Of a stretch of DNA of 64,000 nt, positions 43,148 through 52,102 are shown one piece after another (position 1 is the stretch's first letter; each line of letters starts with the position of its first letter). A program made the position numbers and the translations under genes. Source of the stretch: CALJXB01 sp965225935 (lineage in GTDB: Bacteria > Pseudomonadota > Alphaproteobacteria > Kiloniellales > JAKSDN01); the NCBI GenBank assembly GCA_965225935.1, contig CBDDCC010000005.1, positions 1-64,000 on the forward strand, written 5' to 3'. The notes beneath the pieces were generated by a model. The model was given only the letters and a program-made list of their open reading frames with translations, had not been told where the DNA came from and searched no databases.

Positions 43148-44170
43148 ATGCGCATCCGCTCCCTGGTCGTCGCGAGCCTCACCTGGTTGATCATCGCCGC
43201 TGCCGCGGCCTCCGCCTACTGGTTCTGGTGGGCCGGGCAGCTCGAGAGCGGCATCGCCGGCTGGAGCGAGGCGCAGGCCCTGCGCGGCTACGAGATCAGC
43301 TATATCGGCCCCGAGATCGGCGGCTTTCCGCTCGAGCACGTGGCCCGCTTCGAGGCGCCGTCGATCGCGGCGCCCGACGGCTCGCGCTGGCGCGGCGCGG
43401 CGCTGACCGGCCGCTCGGCGCTCTGGGACCCGCAGACCGTCGCCGTCGACTTCGCCGGCCGCCAGGAGCTCGACGGCCTCAGGTTCGGCCGGCTGAGCGG
43501 CGCCAGCCTGGACAGCCAGCGGGCCGAGGGCGTCCTGCGGCTCGGGACCGACGGGCGCATCGAGAGCGCCGAGGCCGAGCTCGAGGTCATGGACCTCACG
43601 GCCACCCCCCTCGGCCGCTTCCTGGCGGACCGGCTCAAGCTCAGCCTGGCGCCCGCCTACGAGGGGGAGAATGGGGGCCTCTCCGGCCATGTCTTCGCCG
43701 GCGAGCTGCGCGGCCTGGCACTGCCCCCCGAGCTTGCGGGCCCTTTCGACCCCGAGGCCGAGAGCCTGCTGGTCGAAGGCGTGGTCCGAGGCATCATCCC
43801 CAACACCGATCCCCGCCTGGCGCTCACCCTTTGGCGCGAGGCGGGCGGGGCGCTGGACCTGAAACGCATTGAGATGGAGTGGGCACCCCTCGGCCTGACG
43901 GCGAGCGGGGAGCTGAGCCTGGATCCGCAGTTCCGCCCCCAGGGCCTCCTCAGGGCGCGTGTCGCGGGCCTCGGCGAGCTGATCGCACGCCTCGGCGAGC
44001 TCGGGCAGCTCTCGAAGGACCAGGTCACCCTCACCCAGGCCGCCATCGCCGCCTTCTCCAGCCAGCGCGACGCCCGCGGCCGGGCGGCGGTCGACCTGCC
44101 GATCAGCCTTCGCGAGGGCTATCTGTTCCTGGGTCCCCTGCGTCTGGCCCGAATTTCTCCCGTTCTCTAG
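43148..44170 (+). CDS. DUF2125 domain-containing envelope protein
   Basis: 340 residues with one N-terminal membrane helix (VVASLTWLIIAAAAASAYWFWW) followed by a long beta-rich domain with the DUF2125 signature GYEISYIGPEIGGFPLEHVARFEAPSI. It is probably anchored in the inner membrane and exposed to the periplasm. The function is unknown, and some members have AsmA-like features. Its last 68 bases overlap the 3' end of the convergent tyrA gene. Confidence 0.82.
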   Translation: MRIRSLVVASLTWLIIAAAAASAYWFWWAGQLESGIAGWSEAQALRGYEISYIGPEIGGFPLEHVARFEAPSIAAPDGSRWRGAALTGRSALWDPQTVAVDFAGRQELDGLRFGRLSGASLDSQRAEGVLRLGTDGRIESAEAELEVMDLTATPLGRFLADRLKLSLAPAYEGENGGLSGHVFAGELRGLALPPELAGPFDPEAESLLVEGVVRGIIPNTDPRLALTLWREAGGALDLKRIEMEWAPLGLTASGELSLDPQFRPQGLLRARVAGLGELIARLGELGQLSKDQVTLTQAAIAAFSSQRDARGRAAVDLPISLREGYLFLGPLRLARISPVL

Positions 44171-45083
44171 TGTCGAAGGTGCCCGCCTGGTGGGCCTCGA
44201 TGACCCCGGAACGGATTTCCCGGGTGCGGCGGAACAGGCTCTCCAGCACCTCGCCCTCGCCCCATCGGATCGCCCGCTGGAGCGCCGTGATGTCCTCGTT
44301 GAAGCGCTGCAGCATCTCCAGCACCGCCTCGCGGTTGTTGAGGAAGATGTCGCGCCACATGATGGGGTCGGAGGCGGCGATGCGGGTGAAGTCGCGAAAG
44401 CCGCTGGCCGAGAACTTCACCACCTCGGCCCGCTCGCTCTCCTCCAGATTGGTCGCGGTGCCGACGATGGTGTAGGCGATCAGATGCGGCAGGTGCGAGG
44501 TGATGGCCAGCACCTTGTCGTGGCGGGCGGGCTCCATGACCTGAACCATGGCGCCGCAGCCGCGCCAGAGGTCGGCCACCTTCTCCAGCGCCTCGGCGTC
44601 GGTGCCCGGCGGCGGGGTCAGGATGCACCAGCGGTCCTCGAACAGCTCGGCGAAACCCGCCTCGGGGCCCGAATGCTCGGTGCCGGCGACCGGGTGGCCG
44701 GGGACGAAGTGGACCCCCTCGGGCAGACAGGGCCCGATGTCGCGGATCGCCGCCTGCTTGACCGAGCCCACGTCGCTGACGATGGCGCCCGGCGCGAGCC
44801 CCGGGGACATGGCCTGGGCAATCCCGGGGTAGGCGCCGAGCGGCGTGCAGACCACCACCAGGTCCGCGCCCTCGACCGCTTCGGCGGGATCCTCGAACAT
44901 GGCCTCGGCAAGGCCCAGCTCGAGGGACTTGGCCCGGGTCCCTTCGCTCCGCGCGCAGCCGACGATCGACCCCGCCAGCCCGCCACGCCTGGCCGCCCGG
45001 GCGAGCGAGGAGCCGATCAGGCCCATGCCGATGAAGGCGACCCGCGCGAAAAGCGGCCGCCCCTCGCCGCCGCCCGCGCTCAC
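44103..45083 (-). CDS. tyrA: Prephenate/arogenate (cyclohexadienyl) dehydrogenase
   Basis: 326 residues from GTG 45083, which overlaps the hisC stop as GTGA. The Rossmann motif AFIGMGLIGSSLARAARR, VVVCTPLGAYPGI, SDVGSVKQAAI and the catalytic-domain element HFVPGHPVAGTEHSGPEAG (with the conserved His) identify TyrA. It oxidatively decarboxylates prephenate or arogenate toward tyrosine. Third gene of the operon chorismate mutase-hisC-tyrA. No ACT domain is present. Confidence 0.9.
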   Translation of the reverse strand: MSAGGGEGRPLFARVAFIGMGLIGSSLARAARRGGLAGSIVGCARSEGTRAKSLELGLAEAMFEDPAEAVEGADLVVVCTPLGAYPGIAQAMSPGLAPGAIVSDVGSVKQAAIRDIGPCLPEGVHFVPGHPVAGTEHSGPEAGFAELFEDRWCILTPPPGTDAEALEKVADLWRGCGAMVQVMEPARHDKVLAITSHLPHLIAYTIVGTATNLEESERAEVVKFSASGFRDFTRIAASDPIMWRDIFLNNREAVLEMLQRFNEDITALQRAIRWGEGEVLESLFRRTREIRSGVIEAHQAGTFDTREREKFGPDAGDPGTDSPREG

Positions 45084-46165
45084 GAGAACAGCTCGCCGAA
45101 GGCGTCGGCCACCGCCTTCATCTCGCGCTCGGTGCCGATGGTGACCCGCAGGCAGTCCGGCAGGCCGTAGGCCGCCATGCCCCGCACCAGGATGCCCCGG
45201 TCCTCGAGCCAGGCCTGCGCGGCCTCGGCGGTGTGGCCGCAACCTTCGGGAAAGCGCAGCAGCACGAAATTGCCCGCGCTGGGGCGCGGATCGAGGCCGA
45301 GGGACTTCATGCGTTCGCTGAACCACTCGAGCCACTCGGCGTTGTGCTCGCGCGAACGGTCGACGTGTTCCTGGTCCTCGATGGCCGCCAGGCCGGCGGC
45401 GAGCGCCGCGGCGCCCACGTTAAAGGGCCCCCGCATACGGTTCAGCACGTCGATCACTTCGGGCGGACCGTAGGCCCAGCCCAGGCGCAGCCCGGCCAGA
45501 CCGTGGATCTTGGAGAAGGTGCGGGTCATCACGACCCTGCTCGAGGAGCCCGCCAGCTTGGCGCCGCCCTCGTAGTCGTTGCGGACCACGTACTCGGCGT
45601 AGGCCGCGTCGAGCAGCAGCAGGGTGTGATCGGGCAAGCCTTCGACGAGACGCTCGACCTCCGGGCCCGGCAGGTAGCTGCCGGTCGGGTTGTTGGGATT
45701 GGCGAGGCAGACCACCCGGGTGCGCAGGCCCGCCCGCGTCAGCAGCGCGTCCACGTCCGCCACCAGGTCGCGCTCGGGCACGGCCACCGGCGTGGCGCCG
45801 GCGGTACGGGCGGCGATGGCGTACATGAGGAAGCCGTGGGCGCTGTAGAGGACCTCGTCGCCGGGCCCGGCGTAGGCGCGGATCAGAAGCGAGATCAGTT
45901 CGTCCGAGCCGGCGCCGCAGACGATCCGCTGTGGATCCAGGCCATAGCGCGTAGCGATCGCCTCGCGCAGCGCCTGGGCGCCGCCATCGGGGTAGCGGTG
46001 CAGCTCCGGGGCGAGCGCCGCATAGGCCTCCTGCGCCTTGGGGCTGGCGCCCAGGGGGTTCTCGTTTGAGGCGAGCCGGATCGGATCGGCGTAGCCCGCC
46101 ACCACCGCCGCGCCGCCGACGTAGGGCGCGACGTCCATAATCCCCGGACGCGGCGAGAGAGTCAT
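45080..46165 (-). CDS. hisC: Histidinol-phosphate / aromatic aminotransferase (HisC family)
   Basis: 361 residues from ATG 46165, overlapping the preceding stop by ATGA. Fold type I PLP enzyme: RLASNENPLGASPKAQEAY, GAGSDELISLLIRAY, ANPNNPTGSYLPGPEV, DAAYAEYV, and the PLP Lys in TRTFSKIHGLAGLRLGWAYG. In this operon context (chorismate mutase, tyrA) it is likely to transaminate prephenate or hydroxyphenylpyruvate as well as, or instead of, histidinol phosphate. Confidence 0.88.
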   Translation of the reverse strand: MTLSPRPGIMDVAPYVGGAAVVAGYADPIRLASNENPLGASPKAQEAYAALAPELHRYPDGGAQALREAIATRYGLDPQRIVCGAGSDELISLLIRAYAGPGDEVLYSAHGFLMYAIAARTAGATPVAVPERDLVADVDALLTRAGLRTRVVCLANPNNPTGSYLPGPEVERLVEGLPDHTLLLLDAAYAEYVVRNDYEGGAKLAGSSSRVVMTRTFSKIHGLAGLRLGWAYGPPEVIDVLNRMRGPFNVGAAALAAGLAAIEDQEHVDRSREHNAEWLEWFSERMKSLGLDPRPSAGNFVLLRFPEGCGHTAEAAQAWLEDRGILVRGMAAYGLPDCLRVTIGTEREMKAVADAFGELFS

Positions 46166-47046
46166 CCCGCCGGCTCCGCCGGATCGGGCGCGAGCTCCTC
46201 GGCGGAAAGCGGCACCGCGTAGCTGCCCAGCAGCCGCGGAGGGCCGATCGGCGAGTCGCCGTCCTCGGCGAGCCGCTTCAGGCGCGGGTCGTCCCGGTCC
46301 ACGAAGCCCTCGACCTCGGCCAGCACCAGCGGCGCCTCGCCGTCGGGGACCCAGATCTGCATGTCGAGCACGTGGAAATCGGCCTTGCCGAGCGCGTCCC
46401 GGAAGCCGCCGCGGGAGAGCCGCGCGCGGTTCTCGGCGACCAGGAAGCTGTTGTTCCGCTCGCTGGCTTCCGGCACCGCGAGCGAAACGGCGAGTGCCTC
46501 CGGCCCCTCGGGCCTGGGCCCGGGCACGGCGAACGGCAGGCGCGCGATGATGCGAGGCACGTCGGCACCGTCGCGCAGCAGGCTGCGCCACCAGGGGTTC
46601 GCCTCGTCGCCGCTGGGCAGTGGCAGCACGCCCACGGTCGCCTCGCGGTTGCTGACCGCCCCGAGGACTCCCATGACCGTCTCGTGGGGGCGGATCGGCC
46701 GCTCCGAGCCGTAATGGGCGCGCGCCAGGGTCATCAAGCCGCTGTCGGCCGGATTGGGCAGGTAGACGGCGACGGCGTAGGGTCCTTCGAGCGCCGTCAT
46801 GGCCGAGATGATCTCGCGCCAGATGCGCACCAGCACGATCTTGGGCAGCGGCCCATGGTGGCGCGCGATCAGGCGGCGCAGGATGCGCGCCTCGCGGCCG
46901 GGGCGTATGTATGGCCCGCCGGCGCCTTTGACCTCGCCGACCTTGTCCGCCAGCGCCACGCGGCGCATCAGCAGGTCGTGGACGGCAACGTCGATCTCGT
47001 CTATTTCGCGGCGCAGATCGTCCAGCGAAGGGCTATCGTCGGTCAT
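46162..47046 (-). CDS. AroQ-type chorismate mutase with divergent C-terminal domain
   Basis: 294 residues from ATG 47046. Residues 1-95 are an all-helical AroQ chorismate mutase: DDLRREIDEIDVAVHDLLMRRVALADKVGEVK with the catalytic Arg and Lys, then PGREARILRRL and IWREIISAM. Residues about 100-290 look like a diverged prephenate-dehydratase-type region (VAVYLPN...; NNSFLVAENRARLS) but lack the TRF motif and a clear ACT domain. Chorismate to prephenate is therefore the safe assignment. First gene of the aromatic operon, divergent from metX. Confidence 0.8.
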   Translation of the reverse strand: MTDDSPSLDDLRREIDEIDVAVHDLLMRRVALADKVGEVKGAGGPYIRPGREARILRRLIARHHGPLPKIVLVRIWREIISAMTALEGPYAVAVYLPNPADSGLMTLARAHYGSERPIRPHETVMGVLGAVSNREATVGVLPLPSGDEANPWWRSLLRDGADVPRIIARLPFAVPGPRPEGPEALAVSLAVPEASERNNSFLVAENRARLSRGGFRDALGKADFHVLDMQIWVPDGEAPLVLAEVEGFVDRDDPRLKRLAEDGDSPIGPPRLLGSYAVPLSAEELAPDPAEPAG

Positions 47047-47135
47047 CGAAGTACGGTGTATGTGAGGCTCGCGAGCGCCTAGAATTAGTCGCTGGCAAGG
47101 CCAAAAGCAAAGGAAACCTCGACCTTTGAAAGCCG

Positions 47136-47165
47136 TTGACAGGCCCCCGTCCGGCCCACTAGCTA
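47136..47165 (+). promoter_or_regulatory. metX promoter
   Basis: TTGACA (47136-47141), 18 bases, TAGCTA (47160-47165). Transcription would start near 47172, only about 16 bases before the metX ATG, which leaves no room for a SAM riboswitch in the leader. Confidence 0.55.
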
Positions 47166-47187
47166 TCGCCTCCCTAGGGATACGGCA

Positions 47188-48378
47188 ATGCCGGACAGCC
47201 TGATGAACAAGCACGATCCCGCGGACAGTTGGACGGCCAAGGTCGAGAGCCTGCCGGGCGCGCGGGTCGAGCTCGGCCGCGACGCACCCCTCAGGCTCGA
47301 CTGCGGCGTCGAGCTGGGGCCCTTCACCATGGCCTACCAGACCTACGGCACGCTGAACGCCGAGCGCAGCAACGCCGTCCTCGTCTGCCACGCGCTCACC
47401 GGCGACCAGTTCATGGCCGAGGCCCACCCGATCACCGGCAAGCCCGGCTGGTGGGACATGATGGTGGGCCCTGGCAAGCCGCTCGACACCGAGCGCTACT
47501 TCGTCATCTGCGCCAACGTGCCCGGCGGCTGCATGGGCAGCATCGGCCCGCGCGAGATCAACCCGGCGACCGGCGAGCCCTGGGGGCTCGGCCTTCCCGT
47601 CATCACGGTGGCCGACATGGTGCGCGCCCAGGTGCTGCTGCTGGACCACCTGGGAATCGAGCGCCTCTTCTGCACCCTCGGCGGCTCCATGGGCGGCATG
47701 CAGGTGCTGCAGCTGGCCGCCACCTATCCCGAGCGCACTTTCGCCGCCGTGCCCATCGCCACCTCGGCCCGGCACACGGCCCAGAACATCGCCTTCCACG
47801 AGGTCGGCCGCCAGGCCATCGTGGCGGACCCCGACTGGTGCGACGGCGACTACTACCGCCACGGCAAGACGCCCAGCCGGGGTCTCGCGGTCGCCCGCAT
47901 GGCCGCCCACATCACCTATCTTTCCGAGGCAGCGCTCACCCGCAAGTTCGGCCGCCGGCTGCAGGACCGCACAGGCGTCACCTATGGCTTCGACGCCGAC
48001 TTCCAGGTGGAGAGCTACCTGCGCCACCAGGGCTCGACCTTCGTCGACCGCTTCGACGCCAACTCCTACCTCTTCATCACCCGGGCCATGGACTACTTCG
48101 ACCTAGCCGCCGACTACGATGGCGTGCTGGCGAACGCCTTCCATGACACGCCCGTGCGCTTCTGCGTGGTCTCCTTCACCAGCGACTGGCTGTTCCCCAC
48201 GGCGGAAAGCCGCGACCTGGTGCGCGCCCTCAATGCCGTCGCCGCCGACGTCAGCTTCGTCGAGATCGAGTCCGACAAGGGACACGACGCCTTCCTGCTG
48301 GAGGAGCCCGAGTTCTGGAGCACGCTCCGGGGCTTCCTCTCGGGCTGCCGGGAACAGCTCGGCCTGCGGGACTCATGA
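47188..48378 (+). CDS. metX: Homoserine O-acetyltransferase
   Basis: 396 residues of the alpha/beta hydrolase MetX fold. The nucleophile Ser is in TLGGSMGGMQVLQ, with Asp in SFTSDWLFPT and His in DKGHDAFLLE; NVPGGCMGSIGPREINPATGEPWG is the typical substrate-loop region. It O-acetylates homoserine for methionine synthesis. Its stop overlaps the metW start (ATGA at 48375), a conserved metXW pair. Confidence 0.93.
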   Translation: MPDSLMNKHDPADSWTAKVESLPGARVELGRDAPLRLDCGVELGPFTMAYQTYGTLNAERSNAVLVCHALTGDQFMAEAHPITGKPGWWDMMVGPGKPLDTERYFVICANVPGGCMGSIGPREINPATGEPWGLGLPVITVADMVRAQVLLLDHLGIERLFCTLGGSMGGMQVLQLAATYPERTFAAVPIATSARHTAQNIAFHEVGRQAIVADPDWCDGDYYRHGKTPSRGLAVARMAAHITYLSEAALTRKFGRRLQDRTGVTYGFDADFQVESYLRHQGSTFVDRFDANSYLFITRAMDYFDLAADYDGVLANAFHDTPVRFCVVSFTSDWLFPTAESRDLVRALNAVAADVSFVEIESDKGHDAFLLEEPEFWSTLRGFLSGCREQLGLRDS

Positions 48379-49013
48379 GCCCGCGCGCGCAGATGGCGCG
48401 GCGGCAGGCAAGCCGCATACGCGCCGACCTGCAGCTCATCGCCGACATGGTCGAACCGGGCGCGCGGGTGCTCGACGTCGGCTGCGGCGACGGCTCGCTG
48501 CTCGACTACCTGGTCCACGTGAAGCAGGTCACCGGCCGCGGCATCGAGCTCAGCCAGGAAGGGGTGAACGCCTGCGTCAGCCACGGGCTCAGCGTGATCC
48601 AGGGAGACGCCGACACGGACCTGGCGGACTACCCGGACGAGGCCTTCGACTACGCGATCCTCAGCCAGACCCTGCAGGCGACCCACGACCCGCGGCGGGT
48701 GCTCAGCCATCTGGTGCGCATCGGCCGGCGGGCCATCGTGTCCTTCCCCAACTTCGGCTACTGGCGGGTGCGCCTAGGGCTTCTGCTGACGGGCCGCATG
48801 CCGGTCACCGACACGCTGCCCATGACCTGGTACGACACGCCCAACATCCATCTCTGCACCATCAGCGACTTCGAGAACCTCTGCGAGTCCCTCGGCGTGA
48901 CGGTGGAGCGCTCCCTCTCCCTCGACCGGGACGGCCGGGCCCGGCGCATCAACTCCCTGCGCCGCGCCAACCTGACCGGCCGCAACGCCATGTTCCTGCT
49001 GCGCAGGGAATAG
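48375..49013 (+). CDS. metW: Methionine biosynthesis protein MetW
   Basis: 212 residues with a class I SAM-methyltransferase-like fold: VEPGARVLDVGCGDGSLLDYL (motif I), GIELSQEGVNACVSHGLSVIQGDAD, and the MetW-specific FDYAILSQTLQATHDPRRVL, SFPNFGYWRVR and TDTLPMTWYDTPNIHLCTI. MetW pairs with MetX and is needed for full homoserine acyltransferase activity in several bacteria. Translationally coupled to metX. Confidence 0.93.
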   Translation: MSPRAQMARRQASRIRADLQLIADMVEPGARVLDVGCGDGSLLDYLVHVKQVTGRGIELSQEGVNACVSHGLSVIQGDADTDLADYPDEAFDYAILSQTLQATHDPRRVLSHLVRIGRRAIVSFPNFGYWRVRLGLLLTGRMPVTDTLPMTWYDTPNIHLCTISDFENLCESLGVTVERSLSLDRDGRARRINSLRRANLTGRNAMFLLRRE

Positions 49014-49064
49014 GCTGTATCCACCACGTGTATCGGTGCCGGCCCGCACCGCAAGATCGGACAG

Positions 49065-49817
49065 CTAAGAGACCGGCTGGCGCGGCAGGCGGCGGGCCAC
49101 CTGGGGCATGGCGACCACGACGGGCCGGCCGCGGCGCACCGCCTTCTGGGCCGTGCGGCTCGGCGAATAGAGCTGCTTGCCCGCCTCGATCAGTTGCACT
49201 CCGGCGAAGCGCGGGAACCAGCGGGTGCCCATGCGCTCCCAGGCCGCCGCCGAGCGCAGCAGGGCCCGCGAGCGCGTCGGCGGCACGAAGAGGGCGCCAG
49301 CGCTGCGGGTCGGCGTGAACATGTTGGCGCGCAGCAGCTTGGAGAGCTGGGGCTGGCTGTAGGGGTGGCCGCTGCCGAAGGGCGTGCGCTCGACCCGGGC
49401 CCAGATGCCGCGCCGGTTGGGCACCACCACCAGGAGCCGCCCGTTGCCGGTCAGCACCCGCCAGACCTCCCGGAGCAGGGCCGAGAGATGGTCGCTGCTC
49501 TCCAGCCCGTGCACCAGCAGCACCCGGTCGAGAGTGTAGTCGGGCAGAGGCAGCTCGGTCTCCTCGCTGAGGGCCACCGACCAGGGACCTTCCGGCGGCC
49601 AATGCAGGACCCCCTGGTTCGCCGGCATGCAGGCGACCACCCGCTCCGCCTCGTCGCGGTATTGGCGCAGATAGGGCGTGGCGTAACCCAGGCCCAGCAG
49701 GCTCTCGCCCCGCAGATTGGGCCACATGGTGCGAACGCCGCGGCGGATCATGTGCCGCGCCACCTGCCCCAGGCGGGTCTCGTAGAAGTCCCTGAGATCA
49801 ACCACATCCATATGCAT
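49065..49817 (-). CDS. SAM-dependent methyltransferase-like protein
   Basis: 250 residues with a class I methyltransferase fold. The SAM motif region is degenerate (ESLLGLGYATPYLRQY rather than GxGxG), followed by LPLPDYTLDRVLLVHGLESSDHLSALLREVWRVLTGNGRLLVVVPNRRGIWARVERTPFGSGHPY, the hallmark of the alphaproteobacterial family next to glyoxalase II. The substrate is unknown. It is convergent with metW and downstream of the terminator that follows phaB. Confidence 0.8.
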   Translation of the reverse strand: MHMDVVDLRDFYETRLGQVARHMIRRGVRTMWPNLRGESLLGLGYATPYLRQYRDEAERVVACMPANQGVLHWPPEGPWSVALSEETELPLPDYTLDRVLLVHGLESSDHLSALLREVWRVLTGNGRLLVVVPNRRGIWARVERTPFGSGHPYSQPQLSKLLRANMFTPTRSAGALFVPPTRSRALLRSAAAWERMGTRWFPRFAGVQLIEAGKQLYSPSRTAQKAVRRGRPVVVAMPQVARRLPRQPVS

Positions 49818-49906
49818 GACGCGCCCAGTCTAGCACAGGCAAGGTTGCGGCAAGAGTAATCCTGCGGCCGGCCCGGCCGCACCGACCGGCTGCCTGGCCA
49901 AGCGAA

Positions 49907-49952
49907 AAGCCCCCGCCTGGCCTCCCAGGATTTGGGAACCAGGCGGGGGCTT
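49907..49952 (-). terminator. Intrinsic terminator after phaB
   Basis: A 14-bp perfect stem, AAGCCCCCGCCTGG (49907-49920) with CCAGGCGGGGGCTT (49939-49952), and an 18-base loop. On the minus strand the stem is followed by a short T run (complement of AAAA at 49905-49908). It lies 55 bases after the phaB stop and separates phaAB from the methyltransferase gene. Confidence 0.8.
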
Positions 49953-50006
49953 CTACTTCGATGCCGGCGTGACGGCGCGTCCGGATTCCAGACCGCGCGC
50001 CGCCGT

Positions 50007-50732
50007 CTAGGCCATGTACTGGCCGCCGTTGATGGTCAGGGTGGAGCCGGTGATGAAGCCGCTCTCCTCCTCCGCCAGAAAGACCACCGCGCGGCCGATC
50101 TCCTCGGCCTCGCCGAGGCGGCCGACCGGGATCTGCGGGATGATCTTGCTGTTCAAGACCTCTTCCGGCACGGCCCGCACCATCTCGGTGGCGATGTAGC
50201 CCGGCGCGATGGCGTTGACGGTGATGCTCTTGTTGGCATTCTCGAGCGCCACCGCCTTGGTGAAGCCGATCAGGCCCGCCTTGGCCGCCGAATAGTTGGC
50301 CTGGCCCATCTGCCCCTTCTGGCCGTTGATCGAGGAGATGGAGATGACCCGGCCGAAGCCGCGCGCGCGCATCCCCTCGATCACGTTGCGGGTCATGTTG
50401 AAGACCGAGCTGAGGTTGGTGTTGATGACCGCGGTCCAGTTCTCCGGGGTCATCTTGTGGAACATGCCGTCGCGGGTGATGCCGGCGTTGTTGACCAGGG
50501 TATCGACCGGGCCCTGTTCCTCCTCGACCTGGGCGATACCCTTCCGGCAGGCTTCGAAATCGCCGACGTCCCATTTATAGACGGCGATTCCGGTCGCCTC
50601 CTTGAACTTGGCGGCGGCCTCGTCGTTGCCGCCGTAGGTGGCCGCGACCCCGTAGCCGGCGTCCTTCAACGCCTTGGAGATCGCCTCGCCGATGCCCCGG
50701 GTCCCCCCGGTGACCAAGGCCACGCGTGCCAT
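50007..50732 (-). CDS. phaB: Acetoacetyl-CoA reductase
   Basis: 241 residues, classical SDR: TGGTRGIGEAISKAL for NADPH, VNNAGITRDGMFHKM, and the catalytic Ser-Tyr-Lys in ISSINGQKGQMGQANYSAAKAG. The RDGMFHKMTPENWTAVINTNL and GYIATEMVRAVPEEVLNSKIIPQIPVGRLGEAEEI segments are specific for PhaB. It reduces acetoacetyl-CoA to (R)-3-hydroxybutyryl-CoA for polyhydroxybutyrate. It starts 43 bases after phaA and is followed by a strong terminator. Confidence 0.95.
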   Translation of the reverse strand: MARVALVTGGTRGIGEAISKALKDAGYGVAATYGGNDEAAAKFKEATGIAVYKWDVGDFEACRKGIAQVEEEQGPVDTLVNNAGITRDGMFHKMTPENWTAVINTNLSSVFNMTRNVIEGMRARGFGRVISISSINGQKGQMGQANYSAAKAGLIGFTKAVALENANKSITVNAIAPGYIATEMVRAVPEEVLNSKIIPQIPVGRLGEAEEIGRAVVFLAEEESGFITGSTLTINGGQYMA

Positions 50733-50775
50733 GAGCCTTCCCTCCCTGCTCTTGCTTCCTCGTCGCGGCGCGCCC

Positions 50776-51951
50776 TCAGTCGCGCGCCACGCACATGGCG
50801 ATGCCCATTCCGCCCCCGATGCAAAGCGTCGCCAGGCCCTTCTTGGCGTCGCGCTTCTGCATCTCGTAGAGCAGAGTGGTCAGGCAGCGCGCGCCCGAGG
50901 CGCCGATGGGATGGCCGAGCGCGATGGCCCCGCCGTTGACGTTCACCCTCTCGGGATCCCAGCCCATGTCCTTGTTGACCGCGAGCGCCTGGGCCGCGAA
51001 GGCCTCGTTGGCCTCGATAAGGTCCAGATCGTCGGCGCTCCAGCCGGCGCGCTCGAGGGCGAGGCGGCTGGCGGGGATCGGCCCCGTTCCCATGACCGCC
51101 GGATCGACGCCGGCCGTGGCCCAGGAGACGATCCGGGCCAGCGGCGTGACGCCGCGCTTCTCGGCGGTCTCGGCGCTCATCAGCACGACGGCGGCGGCGC
51201 CGTCGTTGATGCCGCTGGCGTTGCCGGCGGTCACCGTGCCTTCCCTGTCGAAGGCCGGGCGCAGCTTGCCCAGGCTCTCGGCCGTGGTGCCGGGCTTGGG
51301 ATGCTCGTCGGTGTCGACCACCACGTCGCCCTTGCGGGTCGAGATGGTCACCGGCGTGATCTCGTCGCCGAACTTGCTGGAGTCCTGGGCGTCCTCCGCC
51401 TTCTGCTGGGAGTTGGCCGCGAAGGCGTCCTGCTCCTCGCGGGTGAGCTGCCATTTCTGGGCGATGTTCTCGGCGGTGTTGCCCATGTGGTAGCCGTTGA
51501 AGGCGCACCAGAGGCCGTCGCGGATCATGGAATCCACCAGCTGGACATCGCCCATCTTGGCGCCGTTGCGCAGATGCGCGAGATGGGGCGCCTGGCTCAT
51601 GGATTCCTGCCCGCCGGCAACCACGACATCGCTGTCGCCCAGCTTGATCGCCTGCCGGCCGAGCGCCACCGAGCGCAGGCCGGAGCCGCAGAGCTGGTTG
51701 ATCTGGTAGGCGGTCTTCTCGTAGGGAATGCCCGCGCCCAGCGCCGCCTGGCGGGCCGGGTTCTGGCCCGCGCCGGCGGTCAGGATCTGCCCCAGGATGG
51801 CCTCGTCGACCTCGGCTGCATCGACCTCGGCACGCTTGAGGGCTTCCTTGATGGCGACCGAACCGAGATAGCTCGCCGGCACGGAGGACAGACCCCCGTT
51901 GAAGGCCCCAACCGCAGTGCGGGCGGCGCCCGCGATAACGACGTCCGTCAT
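50776..51951 (-). CDS. phaA: Acetyl-CoA acetyltransferase (beta-ketothiolase)
   Basis: 391 residues from ATG 51951. Thiolase landmarks: nucleophile Cys in NQLCGSGLRSV, NGGAIALGHPIGASGAR with the catalytic His, and the second Cys in LCIGGGMG near the C-terminus. It condenses two acetyl-CoA to acetoacetyl-CoA, the first step of polyhydroxybutyrate synthesis. First gene of phaAB, with a CTGC-N3-GCAG PhaR-type site 83 bases upstream. Confidence 0.95.
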   Translation of the reverse strand: MTDVVIAGAARTAVGAFNGGLSSVPASYLGSVAIKEALKRAEVDAAEVDEAILGQILTAGAGQNPARQAALGAGIPYEKTAYQINQLCGSGLRSVALGRQAIKLGDSDVVVAGGQESMSQAPHLAHLRNGAKMGDVQLVDSMIRDGLWCAFNGYHMGNTAENIAQKWQLTREEQDAFAANSQQKAEDAQDSSKFGDEITPVTISTRKGDVVVDTDEHPKPGTTAESLGKLRPAFDREGTVTAGNASGINDGAAAVVLMSAETAEKRGVTPLARIVSWATAGVDPAVMGTGPIPASRLALERAGWSADDLDLIEANEAFAAQALAVNKDMGWDPERVNVNGGAIALGHPIGASGARCLTTLLYEMQKRDAKKGLATLCIGGGMGIAMCVARD

Positions 51952-52033
51952 ATCCCAATTCTCCTGCTGCTTGTCGTCGTGCCCGGAAACCGGACGGCCG
52001 AAATGGCGCTGTCCGGCGGCATCGGGGGTCTCG

Positions 52034-52044
52034 CTGCATTGCAG
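52034..52044. promoter_or_regulatory. PhaR-type operator CTGC-N3-GCAG before phaA
   Basis: CTGC (52034-52037), ATT, GCAG (52041-52044); the perfect palindrome extends one base on each side. Alphaproteobacterial PhaR recognises TGC-rich sites of the form CTGC-N3-GCAG. The site lies about 83 bases before the phaA ATG, suggesting that the phaAB operon is controlled by the PhaR encoded at 53800. Confidence 0.6.
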
Positions 52045-52102
52045 CAAGGCTCTACTCTATTAAGCACTTGCACAGCCCATGCGCAAGGTCCCCTGGGCCC
52101 TG

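Noticed and set aside
47047..47187. SAM riboswitch before metX
   Set aside because: The predicted promoter leaves a leader of only ~16 bases and no SAM-II core was recognisable in the region.
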